A stretch of 64,000 nucleotides of DNA from NCBI RefSeq assembly GCF_009389715.1, contig NC_052396.1:13476318-13540317 (forward strand), given 5' to 3'. The notes under the pieces are model-generated. The model searched no databases. It saw only the letters and a list, made by a program, of their open reading frames with translations, and was not told the origin of the DNA. How positions within the stretch are numbered: the first letter of the stretch is position 1; each line of letters begins with the position of its first letter. Positions 26,001 to 37,483 of this stretch are shown here, piece after piece. The translations under genes and the position numbers were made by a program. Source of the DNA: Phoenix dactylifera (taxonomy: Eukaryota > Streptophyta > Magnoliopsida > Arecales > Arecaceae).

Positions 26001-29000
26001 TACTTTGCCTGATTTTGGTTGTAATAAGCTTAATGAAGAAAGATTCTAACTTTTCATATATCTACACTATGGACTTCATTTTTATTTTGAAGCTATCATG
26101 CCTACCAGAGGATCGGTGAAGGCAGTTGAGGCTTTCCATTAGCACTTCAGTGGACTGCCTAGATGGAAGTAAATTGTAAAATGTTCAAATGTTATAATAA
26201 AGGCTGAGAGTTGTCGTTGATGATGATAAACTGCTGACTTCTTGGTTCTTGTGCTGTGCATCGGAAAATTCTTAGAGTGGCGAAAAGGGGACCGGAACAG
26301 TGGTTCAAAATCAAATACTAACAAGGTAAATCTGTAGACTTCTGCCAAAAGTGGATTCAGATGTAGCGCTGGGGAAGCAGATCTCTCAAAAACAAATTCT
26401 CAACAGTCAAAAGAAGTTGGTGGGAGCTAGTGTCCTGGGAGATACCAAAGGCTGAGCAGCACCCTTTACAGAAGCTTCCTGCTACTAAGAGGAAGAAAAC
26501 CATCCACACCAATTCGTTATCCGCAGACATCACACACATGCTGTGCAGCTGTATAAGGTCACCTAGGAAACACATGTTGGTGATCCTCTAGGTGACCCGG
26601 ACAGCCTCCCCAAGCAATAGGCCAGGTCTATCACTTGGACTTGCATAGGCAATTCGATAACTATGAAATATACATTTTAGCTGCATGAGAGGTAGATTCA
26701 GAGATCAACATAGGTAACAGAAAAGTATTATGTCAACATATGCTCTCTAGTCTAGATACTTGCTTCCAAACTTTCTCGGATTTCTTTAACCTTCTTTGAT
26801 CATTTTACTCCTTTCCATTATGTAGTTTTAGTTAACAAAAGAATAAGATAAGTTTGACAATACTATATTTCTAGCATAATTTACTTTGGGTAAAGAAAAT
26901 AAGAAACCAATCTCAAATTAGTAGGGGACAAAAGGTACCAGTATTGCACCCTGAAGGCCACTTTCAGCAAGACTGTTGAAAAATACAACTGCTGCTGCTC
27001 TTGATAACGTGTTGCTGCATGATAGGGCAGCAAAAGTTTGAGACTTATTCAGTGAAAGCATCAGTCAAAAGTTGAGTCGATTTGGTCCAAAAATGCACAC
27101 ATGTTACAGGTGGTGAAATAACGACCAATACATTTACTTCAAATGAAACACTTCTGTATTAATAGACAATGCTGCTCCATGTCCTTCTATCAATAAACTT
27201 ACAAGGAGTTGCCTTATTAGGTTCCCTTTTCTATCAGAATAAAGACCTGTAAGAAATATCACTTAATCTCAAGCATAGAAGAGTAAAGATAAAAAATGTA
27301 CTAGCATCTACGGACACCTATTGTATAGTTATACATCACAAGTTGAGGTATCAGTATTGTTAGAGTCAAAGCCAACCACGAGCAAAACATTAAAAAGGAA
27401 GCATTTTTTTCTTGAAAGAAAAAATATTAGACATTTGAAAAATAGAACAAAAAACACATCATTTTTCCAGTCCATTCTTTTCCTTACCATAATTGGGATC
27501 ATGTTATAATTTCTCTTTTTTGTGTGCTTTGTGCCTCAAAAACTGATACACTCACCATGTCGAACCTTGTCTTCATCTCTCTTCATTTAGATAGCGTAGA
27601 AAATAAGGTATGTATCCTTGCCAGCAACTTGTCTTATATGTTTCATGTATCCTCCTCGATTGCCTTGGTAAGAAATTTAATGAAGGAATTAATGTTGCAT
27701 CGAGATTGAGTCAGTTCCAGTTCATAAACTTCAACTGATCACACGTTGAGGCATAAAATCAATTCTATAGGTTGAACTAAATTCGTTTTATCGAAAATGA
27801 AGAAAATATTTTGAAAGCTAGGTAGACAAAAAACATGCGCATGACACCTAGAAGAGATAGGTAAAGAGCGGTTTGTAAACAAGATCAAATGAAGGCAAAT
27901 AACCTCAACAGTTAGCATATACACCAGAAGTTTAAATTTTTTTCATGAGCTACAACAAGTATATAGAGACAAAAATTATCAATAGAAAGTCAAAGTTTTC
28001 TAGCTGCACTTAGATGTCACTAGACAGAATTCTATTAAAGAAAAAATAATCAGGATTTTCTCATAGCATGTTAAAAGAAAAAATACAAACATCTTTCAGA
28101 CATAATGAAAATTTTCTCTGCTATCCCTTCTCTTGATACAGATCACCCGAACTTGCAACTCATGTTTAATCTACTTCACCACAGCTTTCAATGAGACTAA
28201 ATTAAACTAAGTCTGTCTCTGAATTAAAAACACAGACTTTAACCATTTGGGTCAAGATTGAGATTAGCAAACAGTTTGTCATTTTCTCAACTTTGTTCCA
28301 ATTTCCAACCCATCCAAGAGAAAATAAATCAAACCAAATCAAATCAATAATCAAAAAATGGGGACATGGGATTGATCTTAACTAACAGCAAACAAAAGAA
28401 ACCATTCATTTACCATTTTCTATTTTCTTGAAGCCGTTCCAAGAGAAATCAAATCAAATACCTCGTCCGCAGAATGCTGATCATGTTCTCCAGCGACGGC
28501 AGCTTTCTCAGGGCCGGCAGTCTCGGAGACGACTCGCCGTCGGAGGAAGGAGGGGAACAGAGGGGGCGGGAGGCCTCCTCGTCCTCGCCGCCGCAGCCGC
28601 CGCAGCCGCCGCCGCGGTCCGTCTCGGCCAGGAAGAGCCTCATGTAAGCCGCCGCGACCACGGCAACGGTGGCGGAGACCTGGAGACGGGGGATGAGGAT
28701 GAGAGAGAGAGGGGGTGAGGAAGAGAAGGGGAGAGAAGGAGAGGGAGAGGAGGAAGAGAGTAGAAAGACCTGGAAGGTGGAGGACGTGGAGAGGAAGCGG
28801 GCGAAGACGGTGCCGGAGACGAATCCGGCAGCGGAGACGCCGGAGAGCACGCCGAAAGCCGACGCTCGCCGCCGCTCGCCGACCTTGTCCGCCTGCGCCC
28901 GGGGGGGGGGGAGGACAGGAAAAGGATATCAGCTATAGACACGGGGCGGGAGTCCACTTCCAAATTCGTGCGCCAAATCAAGTAAGGTCCACGGAGGACT

Positions 29001-32000
29001 TTGAGCTTCGCGCTGGCTATCCGGCGAGCCCATGCCCGCTCCGCGCCACATTTAAAAGGTAACCGAGATCTCACGGACTGGGATACAAACATATTATAGT
29101 TTATATAAACTTATTATTAATTATTATGAAATTATGATACATGATCATCTAATCATTAATATTAATAATAACTAATATTATTGAATTATTATAATACATC
29201 ATAACTATCTTAATCTATTATTAATATATTATTATATTATAATATCAATTTTGTTACAAGTTGTAATTTTATATTAAATACTATATTAGTATTATCAAGA
29301 TATTTCACTAATGTATCATATTGCTAGTATACCTTGAAATATATTATAATATAATACATATCAAAATAGATATATAATAATATAACATAATAATCCTATA
29401 TTTTAATTATATGTTTCATATGTTGAATTATACGTTATATAGTTATCCTTATTTATATTATAATATATATTACTGTAATAATTATTTGATATTTCATTAG
29501 ATATAATTATATTACATATTCTGAAATATATATTATGGTAATTAATGGCATTTAATATACTATCCTGTATCGCTCATATTTATGTGATAATATATAATAC
29601 TATCTTGTTTTGTAAATAAATAACATATAATATTGAATATATTACATATCATGTATAGTTGTTTTTTTGAACGATGTATAATTTTTATTATTATTACTAC
29701 TCAAGCAGAAATCCAACATTAAAGAAAACAATACCAAACTCTTTTATTAGATATCGTTTTTTTGTATGATGTATATTTTTTTTAATTATTACCCAAGCAC
29801 AAATCCAACATTAAAGAAAACGATACCAAACTCTTTTATTGAAATTAGCATTTTAGTGTCTAAATATATTGCCGAACATAACGTCCCAAGTGGCCAAAAC
29901 CAAAAAATCCATATTTTATTTATTTTTATTTAAATGTAGATTTATATGTTGGAACATATTTTTGTTTATTTTACATTTAGCGTTCGTGAACTACAAATCG
30001 AAGGACTAGCACTTAGCACTTGCTAGTTAGCATCATGGTTACCAATGTAGTAAATTATTAAATGACAAATTCTATTAAAATGCCTAGGATAATATATAAG
30101 AATGAGGGTGTGGGGGATGGAATTTAAGAACGTAGTGAGTATGAAATAAGATTCTCATATTAGACATCTAATTTTGGTGAATACAAGATGCTGCATCTAA
30201 GTATATAGAAGTTCTTCCAAGATTTACCAGTCTAGAAAAGGTAAGGTGCTATGAGTAGTACCACATATGCAAGTGAAAGGCATTGCATGTTGCCTTCGCA
30301 GAACATGCCAGTGAATGTCTTGACGATGAAGTAAATATAAAAGTAAGCTCTCGACCGATCATAAGCCAATATAGCTGCAAATAATGAAATTTAGTGAATA
30401 AATATGTTTAACGATATAAATTTCAGTTTTTAGTGAACTAGAGTTTTGCTCAATGGTCGCATCCCTCTACTTAGCAATCATAGGTTATGGATTCGATTCT
30501 TGGATGGTATATATTAAAAAAAAGCTAAACTCTGTAATTATAGTGCAGGTGAATCTTCATTCCTTTAATTTGCCTCAAAAAAAAATTAAATTTATGTGTA
30601 CCTTTTGAAAAACTTTGTGATAATATATGCAAAAGCTATAGAGATGGATGAAAGTGAACAATCATCAACTATATGATTTCTCACATCAAGAATTCACATT
30701 TTAAGAAGATGAAGGCCCCATCTTATATATTGCCAAAGATAAATGCAACTTTGTGAAAATAATAGTAAAATAATTTTAACAATTACAAATTTGTGAAATT
30801 TACAACTACTAGGCTTTTACATATTGTGACTTGATGTCATGTCACAATATACTTTGAAAATATAATTACCTAAATTGATTTGGTGATTGGCATGAGTTAT
30901 AACAACCCAGAACCTCACTTAAAATGGCTAGCCGGAGGGTATTATTTGGGTTCTTGATCCTGTATAAGTACCCAAGATCTTCCCAGTGAATAATCAATGT
31001 GGGACTAAACACACGCCCGCACGGATCCTCGCATACTCCTCTCGTTTAAGTCCTGATGTACACGTCAGGCTAAGGGTTCAAATCCATTTAAATCTAATTA
31101 TAAACACCACGATTGGCTCATGGTTAACCTCAATAGATCTGTGCTGCAGTGTCCCCTAATCCACATAAATTATGGGTTGGGTCTATTCTGATACCATTTG
31201 TAATAACCCAGGACCTCACCTAAATTAGCTAGCCGGAAGGTATTACTTGGGTTTCTTAGTCCTGTATAAGTATTCAAAATCTCTTCGATGAATAACCGAT
31301 GTGGGACTAAACACATGCCCGCACAGATCCTCATATCCTCTTCCGTTTAAGCCCTAACGTCCTCGTCGGGCTAAGAGCTTAAATCTATTTAAATCTAATC
31401 ACATGCACCATGATCTTCCGTGGTCAACCTCTCTAATTATATACCCACCAAATTAAGGGTCGGCACCCTTTAGGATCGAAAACCTCAAGTTCAGTAGTCT
31501 TCTTGGATCCATTATACTCATGTTACCATCACTTTTTAGTCCTTGAATTTATGGTTCAACAATACACTGCTGAGTTTATTGCTTTCTCATAGGGAGGGAA
31601 AAGCAAAAGGAATAAAGGTAAACATTAAAAAAAAAAAAAAAAGGAAAAGGATGTCACAAACGGATTGTGCATATATTCTCCCTAAGATCTTCCTATCTTA
31701 GCGTAGAAGAATAATGAACCATAAAAAGAGTCAACTTTATTCTTTTGATTTTATTATTTTTTTTTTGTATAGAAATCCATTCTTGTCGAGACTTTTTGCC
31801 TCAAGTTGATGGAAATGTCACTAGGCCAAAGAAAACAAGAAGGGAAGGAGACATGTGGAATCTCTTTGCACATGTCTTGTTTGTCTAGTGCTCATGTTGC
31901 TTTGCCCATTGGACATGAAAAGACAATAGCAGATAGGTGATGCATCCACTGTCACTTTGAGGCATCTGGTGCATGGAGAGCTATGAGCAAAATGTAGGGA

Positions 32001-35000
32001 AATGAAGAGTCCACTTGGGGCACTACCACCTTCCTATTTTCTTAGGCTTTCATATTGGCATGAAGATTAAGATTAGTTAAGATTAATGTAACAAAATACG
32101 AATCACATGACAAATAATTCTCAAAAGTACCATAAAAATCGAGATTTGCCACTTCATAACGTCTACATGGTGAGCTTTGAAAATTCACATGCTCCGAATC
32201 ATTATTTTTCAAAATTTGTCTAAGTTGTCATTAATTTTCATATTTTAAAAACTATGTCTGAATTGTTGTTACTTTAGAATTTCTCATCGAAAAGTTAATG
32301 GCCATCCACCTATATTAGAAATGATTTCAAGGTAGCTAAAGAGTGACATTTATGTATGATGATATTATGTCTCTACGATTTTCACCTTTACATTCAAAAG
32401 AATGGCAGCAAAACACCTTTTTTTTTTTGGTACATCGGCGGCTCACACCTAACGAGTGTGAAGATGGCCAACAAAATGCTGCGCAAAGGCATAGGCACAA
32501 CCCCATGATCTATCTAGAAAAAGTCTCCCGAGTGATGAGCCGCGAAGGAAGCAACCCAATCTGCAGCACCGTTCGCCTCCCGATATACGTGCGTGGCCTG
32601 GTAGGAGTCAGCCTCTCCCAAAGCCCTGCGGATGTCGTGAAGCAGCAGCAGGTCCTCAACTGAGCACCCCTCTTCCCGAATCCACTCGATCACCATGGCA
32701 AAACACTTCTAATATGTCAATATTTGCGTTAGATATACCTTGTGGGCATACAAGCACTTTGAACCTAAACTCCCATGTGACCGGTAGGTTCTATTTACAA
32801 TATTTCATTAATATGTCAAGCCTCATATTCTTCTTTTTCAAAATTATCATATGCCTCCTCATGGTGATGGAAAGTGATAATGATGGATAATATCCATTAC
32901 CACAATGGACTTTTTCTATTTGTCTTAACTTTGGAGAACTTTGTAGAAAGATAGCGACATGTTTAATTAACTAAATTCAAATAGTGTATGTGCAAACCTG
33001 CCAAATAAATTATTATCGAAAAAAATGTTCATGATTTGAGGTATCTTAGACAAAGATACTTTGCATTCAGTGTGCTTGATCTCATAGCTCTTTGGAAATT
33101 AAGAGATCGACGAGTATCGAATAATAATTCTTCTTGAGGTAGGTAGTAAGCAAAAATGATAAATAACTACATATATAATCAATGTCACTTTGTTGTTTAT
33201 CCATGCAAAGAGAAAGCACAACTATATTAAGCTTAGGCAATAAAGTGCTAAACTATGCTACCATACGATTATCTTTTTTTACCTTCCATGCATCAAGTAT
33301 GCTCAGAATGAAGGTGCATGCTAATCAAGCTAACAAATGGTTGTCAAGAGACTTGAATTCAAAGCCCACATTCATATTTCTCTCTCTATCCCCAAAAAGA
33401 TTAAAAAACAATACTTTCACCAGGGTTTAAGGACCTAGGGATATTTAGGTAAGGCTATCCCGTGCTATGTAACCTATTATTTATGTGCCTGCAAAAACAA
33501 AAAAAATCCATAGATCATGTTCAAGTGCAATCTAATAAGAGACTAGTTCAACTGTGATGTCTTCTACATCGATTGTAAGTTTTTGTAAGACTCACAATCA
33601 TGTTATGCCTGGCTACTCATGATCAAACTCCTAACTTATTATAGCCTATCGAATATTTCTTTTTAATTTTTGGTAAAAGAGTCTCATAGGAAATGGACTA
33701 TAGTACAAAGGGATAAGCCATCATCCAAATACCCCTAAATCCCCAAACTTTGGTGAAGGTAGATTACAAATCTAGGGCTCTTAGCAGACAACATGGTCTA
33801 ACATATGCAAATCCTAATGCACCCATCAAGTGTCATATAAAATTTCAATAGAAAAAGGATATATCAAAGATGTCGCTTAATAAAGCTTCATGTTTTCTTT
33901 TTTTTTCATCACAAGAGAAAACCTAGAAACAGCCACATGTTATTGATGCAATCAACCTTTGTACTTCAATAATTTTCTACAACAAACTTCATACTAATGG
34001 AAGGTTTGGATTATTGGATCTACTTTGTCAGCAAGAGTAACATTTTTAATAGCTATATATATATATATGCTTACCCAGGTTAAATTGGAGCAATACATAC
34101 CTGAGGGAATAATAGCAGTTGTCATAGGAAGGGTCAGCAAAGCCTTTCGGCCATATCTATCTGATAGATTGCCAATCAAAGGAGTTACCATGAGAGTTCC
34201 CAACCCTGTGATCTGCAAGAAATGGGTTGTTAGGTGTTAATTATAACCAAGGTCTATCTTTTTGATCAGAGGTTGATTCGATCATCAGAAGAAGAATTAG
34301 GCCAAAAATGTAAATTACACTTAATGACATTCATTTAAACAATGCAACCATTATATTGGGGCTTATTTGCCAAAATATTTTTTATTTCTTTTTTTTAACA
34401 AGCCTAAATATTTCTTTAGATGCTTTCTTCAACCTCATAATCTTGTAACAGAATATTACATGTAACTAATAAGGTAAAGAACCATTGTCATGGAACAATA
34501 TTAAATTATAAGCAATACATACTAGAAATGCAGAGCCACTGCCTAGGTGGTGTCCAAAATTGGAGAAGTGGACATTACTAACAAAAGTTTTGCATCTCCA
34601 GTAACTATGATATTGCAAAATAGACATATCTTTATATGATGACCGATCTCTTGATTTATTAAAGAAAATGCCAATTTAATAATATACAATCAGAAGAATT
34701 TTTTAAAATTACAAGTATAAATTGGCCTTCTCAAATTTTATATATTTTAGGTTTGAGTTACTGAATTACTAAAATAGTATACATTAATTTCAACATCAAG
34801 GTGTTGTTACACAAGTTGTACAAGTCATGCTAACTATAGTATAATTACTCCATCAAAAAAATTTATAGTTTCACTAATTTCCGACGATATAGGTTTTTTT
34901 ATTGATTTATATTACTTTATCCTAATCCTCTCACACATGGATAGTGGTAACTGCTAGCCAACCATCATAATTGGACTCTTCTCCACTAAAGCTTCGTCCT

Positions 35001-36650
35001 AGAGTGATCTCTCATTTCTTTAGATCTACATCTTATTCATTCGGCCTGCACCCTTGGTGGTTCGGCCTACACCTTCCTCAGTGTATCGGCCTTTAGATCA
35101 TAAACAATCTAGATATGGTGTAAATACATCGCAATCAACAAGTTGACAATCTAAAATGGGCATGTGCTTCAGTATCCCTTAGTCCACATGGGTCATAAAC
35201 CTAATCTACTCTGATATCATTTATAACAGTCTAGGATTTCATTTAAAAAAACTAGTTGGAAGATGTTATTTGGTTTTTTCAGATCTATATATGTATCCAA
35301 GATCTAGTAATACATAGCCGATGTAGAACTAAATACATACCCGCATGGTCATCCCACGAGGTTATCACCTTTGATGCTAAAAATGCTAAAGCATAGACTT
35401 AGAGTATGGTGAATCAGTTCAAACTTGTAAACAGATTAAATATCCCCAAGCAAGGTTTGTTTGGCTTTTCCGGGACTCTCCTACCATTGCTCCAGTAGGC
35501 CTATTTCCATGTAGGAACTTACTTTCCCAAATCTCCATTGTGACATGCAATGGATATCTAGGCCACTTCTAAAGAAGACACTCAATCCAATGTCAGGACT
35601 CAAAACACTGATTGGTTTTAGATGATGGCAGATTGGTGATTAATGACTCTTGGTTTAGAATGTGGACATGGAAGGTAAAGTCATTTCCTCATTTTTATCT
35701 TCTAATGAAAGAAAGAGAAAATCCATCCAAAAATCATTGTGTTTAATAATCTTATATTCGTTACCCTTCATGTAGATTCCTTTCAAGTTCAGAGGAATTA
35801 ATTTGAAGAATTGCTTTTAGTTAGATCAGAGTATCACTTAACACATTTGTCAAATTCAGTGAATATTCTTAAGAGGTTGGCAATTGCTTGTGGAAAATCA
35901 ACTTAATGCACATATATATACATCTTCCAATTGTAGGTCATAGAAGACCATCTTTTTTATTCTCAAATATAGTATTTCTTTCCTTTTTTCAAAAAATAAA
36001 AACTTGAAGGTGATATGATGGTGTATCTGAGCATGTCCAAGACCACAAATGATATCACTGCGTGGCTACATTCATACAATTAATATTTGCCTTAAAGATT
36101 TAAATATCAATTTTCTCCAAAATAATTGAAATATTAAAATCCTTTTCGAGGCAATTAAATAAATTTATAGGTAATACCATAACAGTAAATATCATTTTGA
36201 ACCAAACAGTACTACTGAATGAAGTGAAGTATCCATATTACAGTTATCCTCTGTCCTTTGCCATTCTACATGCTGTCGCTGTACTCAATATATAAGCTGC
36301 TAGAGTACTATAGCTGTCTTTCAATCCAAACAACCAAATTTTATTATTTTCTTGAGCTTACCATTCTGTAATGGTTTTGGAGCAAGTCTTTTGTTCGCTT
36401 CTTGAGTTTCACCAAAGGAAAAGAAGAATAATAAAGAAAAGGAACCATCTTGAAGGAAGAAGGGAGCCAAGAAGGCGAAGTTTACCACTTGTTGGAAGCC
36501 ACTGAGATAGATTGCGAGGGAGCACCGATCCCTACCAGGGCACAGCGCCTCGACGGTGATATCGGTGATGGATGGAATCACCATGAAAGAAGAGAAGTGG
36601 AAGAGGAAGGCGCATGCAAACAAGTGACCCAACTCTCTAATATCCTTCAT
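14520..36650 (-). CDS. MFS transporter, hippocampus abundant transcript-like (14 exons)
   Basis: Membrane transporter of the TetA-like major facilitator family; the plant substrate is not established. Exons rebuilt by reading frame, family order and GT-AG sites: 36650-36486, 34212-34101, 30374-30262, 28892-28770, 28679-28462, 27014-26939, 21370-21284, 21136-21056, 20946-20914, 18457-18404, 18295-18254, 14916-14838, 14756-14686, 14609-14520 (stop TGA). Phases agree at every junction and the sum is 1344 bases, 447 residues, normal for the family. Exon 1 holds FMVIPSITDITVEALCPGRD; exon 2 the MFS signature GNLSDRYGRKALLTLP; exon 3 CEGNMQCLSLAYV; exon 4 SAFGVLSGVSAAGFVSGT; exon 5 a Gly/Glu/Ser-rich central loop; exon 6 FFNSLAESGLQGAIL; exon 7 the QFADLLLILGIAGAFSQ helix; exon 12 MAQGCITGVSSFATIVSPLV. 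Exons 4-5 are very GC-rich, the rest AT-rich. Introns 2 and 6 carry mobile elements. No frame damage is visible. Confidence 0.9.
15600..15870. repeat. GGTACC-family repeat patch
   Basis: Words such as ACCGGTACC, GGTATCGATACTG and GTACTGGTA recur here as at 1-720. It lies in intron 11 of the transporter gene. Class unknown. Confidence 0.35.
16690..16790. repeat. TATG/TA microsatellite
   Basis: Mixed (TATG)n and (TA)n run in intron 11 of the transporter gene. Confidence 0.9.
20059..20084. repeat. GA microsatellite
   Basis: About a dozen GA units in intron 9 of the transporter gene. Confidence 0.85.
22122..22129. repeat. hAT copy 1 target-site duplication, left
   Basis: TCCTAAAC, repeated exactly at 25503-25510. 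Eight bases is the hAT hallmark. Confidence 0.92.
22438..22464. repeat. hAT promoter-proximal hairpin
   Basis: AAAATAGCCGTT and AACGGCTATTTT face each other across three bases, between the palindrome array and the transposase promoter. The same hairpin is present in copy 2 at 46206-46232. Confidence 0.8.
22550..22557 (+). promoter_or_regulatory. hAT transposase TATA box, copy 1
   Basis: TATAAATA about 275 bases before the transposase ATG. It is conserved in copy 2 (46113-46120, minus). Confidence 0.65.
22826..24850 (+). pseudogene. hAT transposase with one nonsense codon
   Basis: This is the same 674-codon frame as the intact copy at 43820-45844, but the Trp codon after ETD (residue 388) is TGA at 23987-23989; the frame then continues unbroken to 24850. 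It has an N-terminal BED-type zinc finger (CKKCAKLY ... HLKRHQESH), the RNase-H-like core, and the C-terminal hATC dimerisation domain (LDVLSWWKSVRNQYPV, STVASESAFSAGRRVLDEKR). The type is RICESLEEPER/Ac-like. The resulting protein would lack the second half of the core and the dimerisation domain. Several further residue differences from copy 2 are scattered along the frame. Confidence 0.9.
25503..25510. repeat. hAT copy 1 target-site duplication, right
   Basis: TCCTAAAC, matching 22122-22129. Confidence 0.92.
29657..29841. repeat. Two tandem 92-bp units
   Basis: The units repeat with a 92-base offset (AAATCCAACATTAAAG at 29709 and 29801). They lie in the very AT-rich intron 3 of the transporter gene. 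Confidence 0.75.
30430..30525 (+). mobile_element. Possible tRNA-type SINE remnant
   Basis: A box-A-like TTTGCTCAATGG is followed by box-B-like GGATTCGATTCT (30489-30500) and an A run, all in the right order. No target duplication was found. It sits in intron 2 of the transporter gene. Confidence 0.35.
30898..31432 (-). mobile_element. TRIM retroelement with 66-bp interior
   Basis: Two direct repeats of about 234 bp (30898-31132 and 31199-31432) flank 66 bp. Read on the minus strand, the upstream repeat ends GGGTTATTACA and is followed two bases later by TGGTATCAGA (31196-31187), the standard tRNA-Met primer site. The repeats have diverged (I estimate around one base in five), and no target duplication survives, so the insertion is old. 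There is no coding capacity, as expected for a TRIM. It lies in intron 2 of the transporter gene. Related single repeats are at 35219-35360 and 58674-58801. Confidence 0.75.
32408..32416. repeat. LINE target-site duplication, left
   Basis: GCAAAACAC, repeated at 32698-32706. Confidence 0.75.
32417..32697 (-). mobile_element. 5'-truncated LINE, RNase H fragment
   Basis: A minus-strand frame (32696-32514) reads VIEWIREEGCSVEDLLLL, then ALGEADSYQATHVYREANGA and ADWVASFAAHH. This is the C-terminal RNase H region found in plant L1 LINEs. The poly-A tail appears as a T run at 32418-32428, and 9-bp GCAAAACAC duplications flank the insert. Only the last 281 bp survive, typical of incomplete reverse transcription. 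It sits in intron 2 of the transporter gene, same strand as the gene. Confidence 0.82.
32698..32706. repeat. LINE target-site duplication, right
   Basis: GCAAAACAC, matching 32408-32416. Confidence 0.75.
35140..35360 (-). mobile_element. Degenerate TRIM remnant, same family
   Basis: 35219-35360 matches the TRIM repeat at 31199-31432 (ATAACAGTCTAGG, TATCCAAGATCT, GCCGATGT words). The adjoining 35140-35218 matches its interior, with the primer site decayed to TGATATCA on the plus strand. The second repeat is not recognisable. It lies in intron 1 of the transporter gene. Confidence 0.55.
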
Positions 36651-37483
36651 CTCTCTCTATCTCTCACTCACTCACTTTTACAGTTTGAGTTTAGGAAAGT
36701 GAGACACTTGAGGAGGACGCACTAGAAGGCGGTCCTAATAAATAAGTAGTAGGAATGGCAAGTCAGGACACTAGAAGACATTACTTTCAAGACAAAGAGG
36801 AGTGGCTGCTTTGAGAATGTCAAGAGAGATGGCTGTAGCTTGCACGTTGTGACAACAGCATTAGCTTGGGAGTGCACTCCAACTTCTTAGCTAAATCACA
36901 AATTAATTCAATTGGATACTATGAGAAGATCTCCGCATGCGAAGCTACTTCAGCTTAGAAGGTTATATGATTGATATATGTATAGAATCCACAGTGTTTA
37001 GTTATATGGTTGATGCTAAATTTACACGCTTGCTGCCTGGATTTTGGATCCATTTTGCTTTCCGGTTGAAGTGGAGAGATGGCGACTGAGTCCTGTATAC
37101 TTATGTTGTGCAAGATATGGACATACATGATTGGAAGATAAGTTAATTCTAGTTCAATTTTAAATTAGGAGAATCTTGATAGCTCGAATCCAGGTGAGCC
37201 TTATATTTTGTTACTTCTAGAGAAGAGAAATTTCATAGGCTGCTCTTAAGTCACATGAAATGTTCGATGTGCCACGAAACAGCTGGGAATTGGGGCAACA
37301 CATAGAAGTTGCTAAGATATATGGGAGATAAGTATAAGTTAAGAAGCATCATGTGAATGTGATGTTTTAGCCAACTGATATCTTGTGGAGTTTTTGTGTT
37401 TTTCCATTGAGTAAAGAACGTTTTGTAATCTTTTGAAGTTTCACATATTTATAAAGAAGCTACCAGTGCTGTTGATTGGATAG
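36651..37483 (-). other. Transporter gene upstream region
   Basis: Directly before the ATG on the minus strand is a GA-rich leader (CT-rich as printed, 36648-36676). I saw no convincing TATA box. No other gene. Confidence 0.4.

Noticed and set aside
28428-29092. Long frames on both strands around transporter exons 4-5
   Set aside because: They read through introns 3 and 4 or lie antisense; the exons with proper splice sites explain the coding part.
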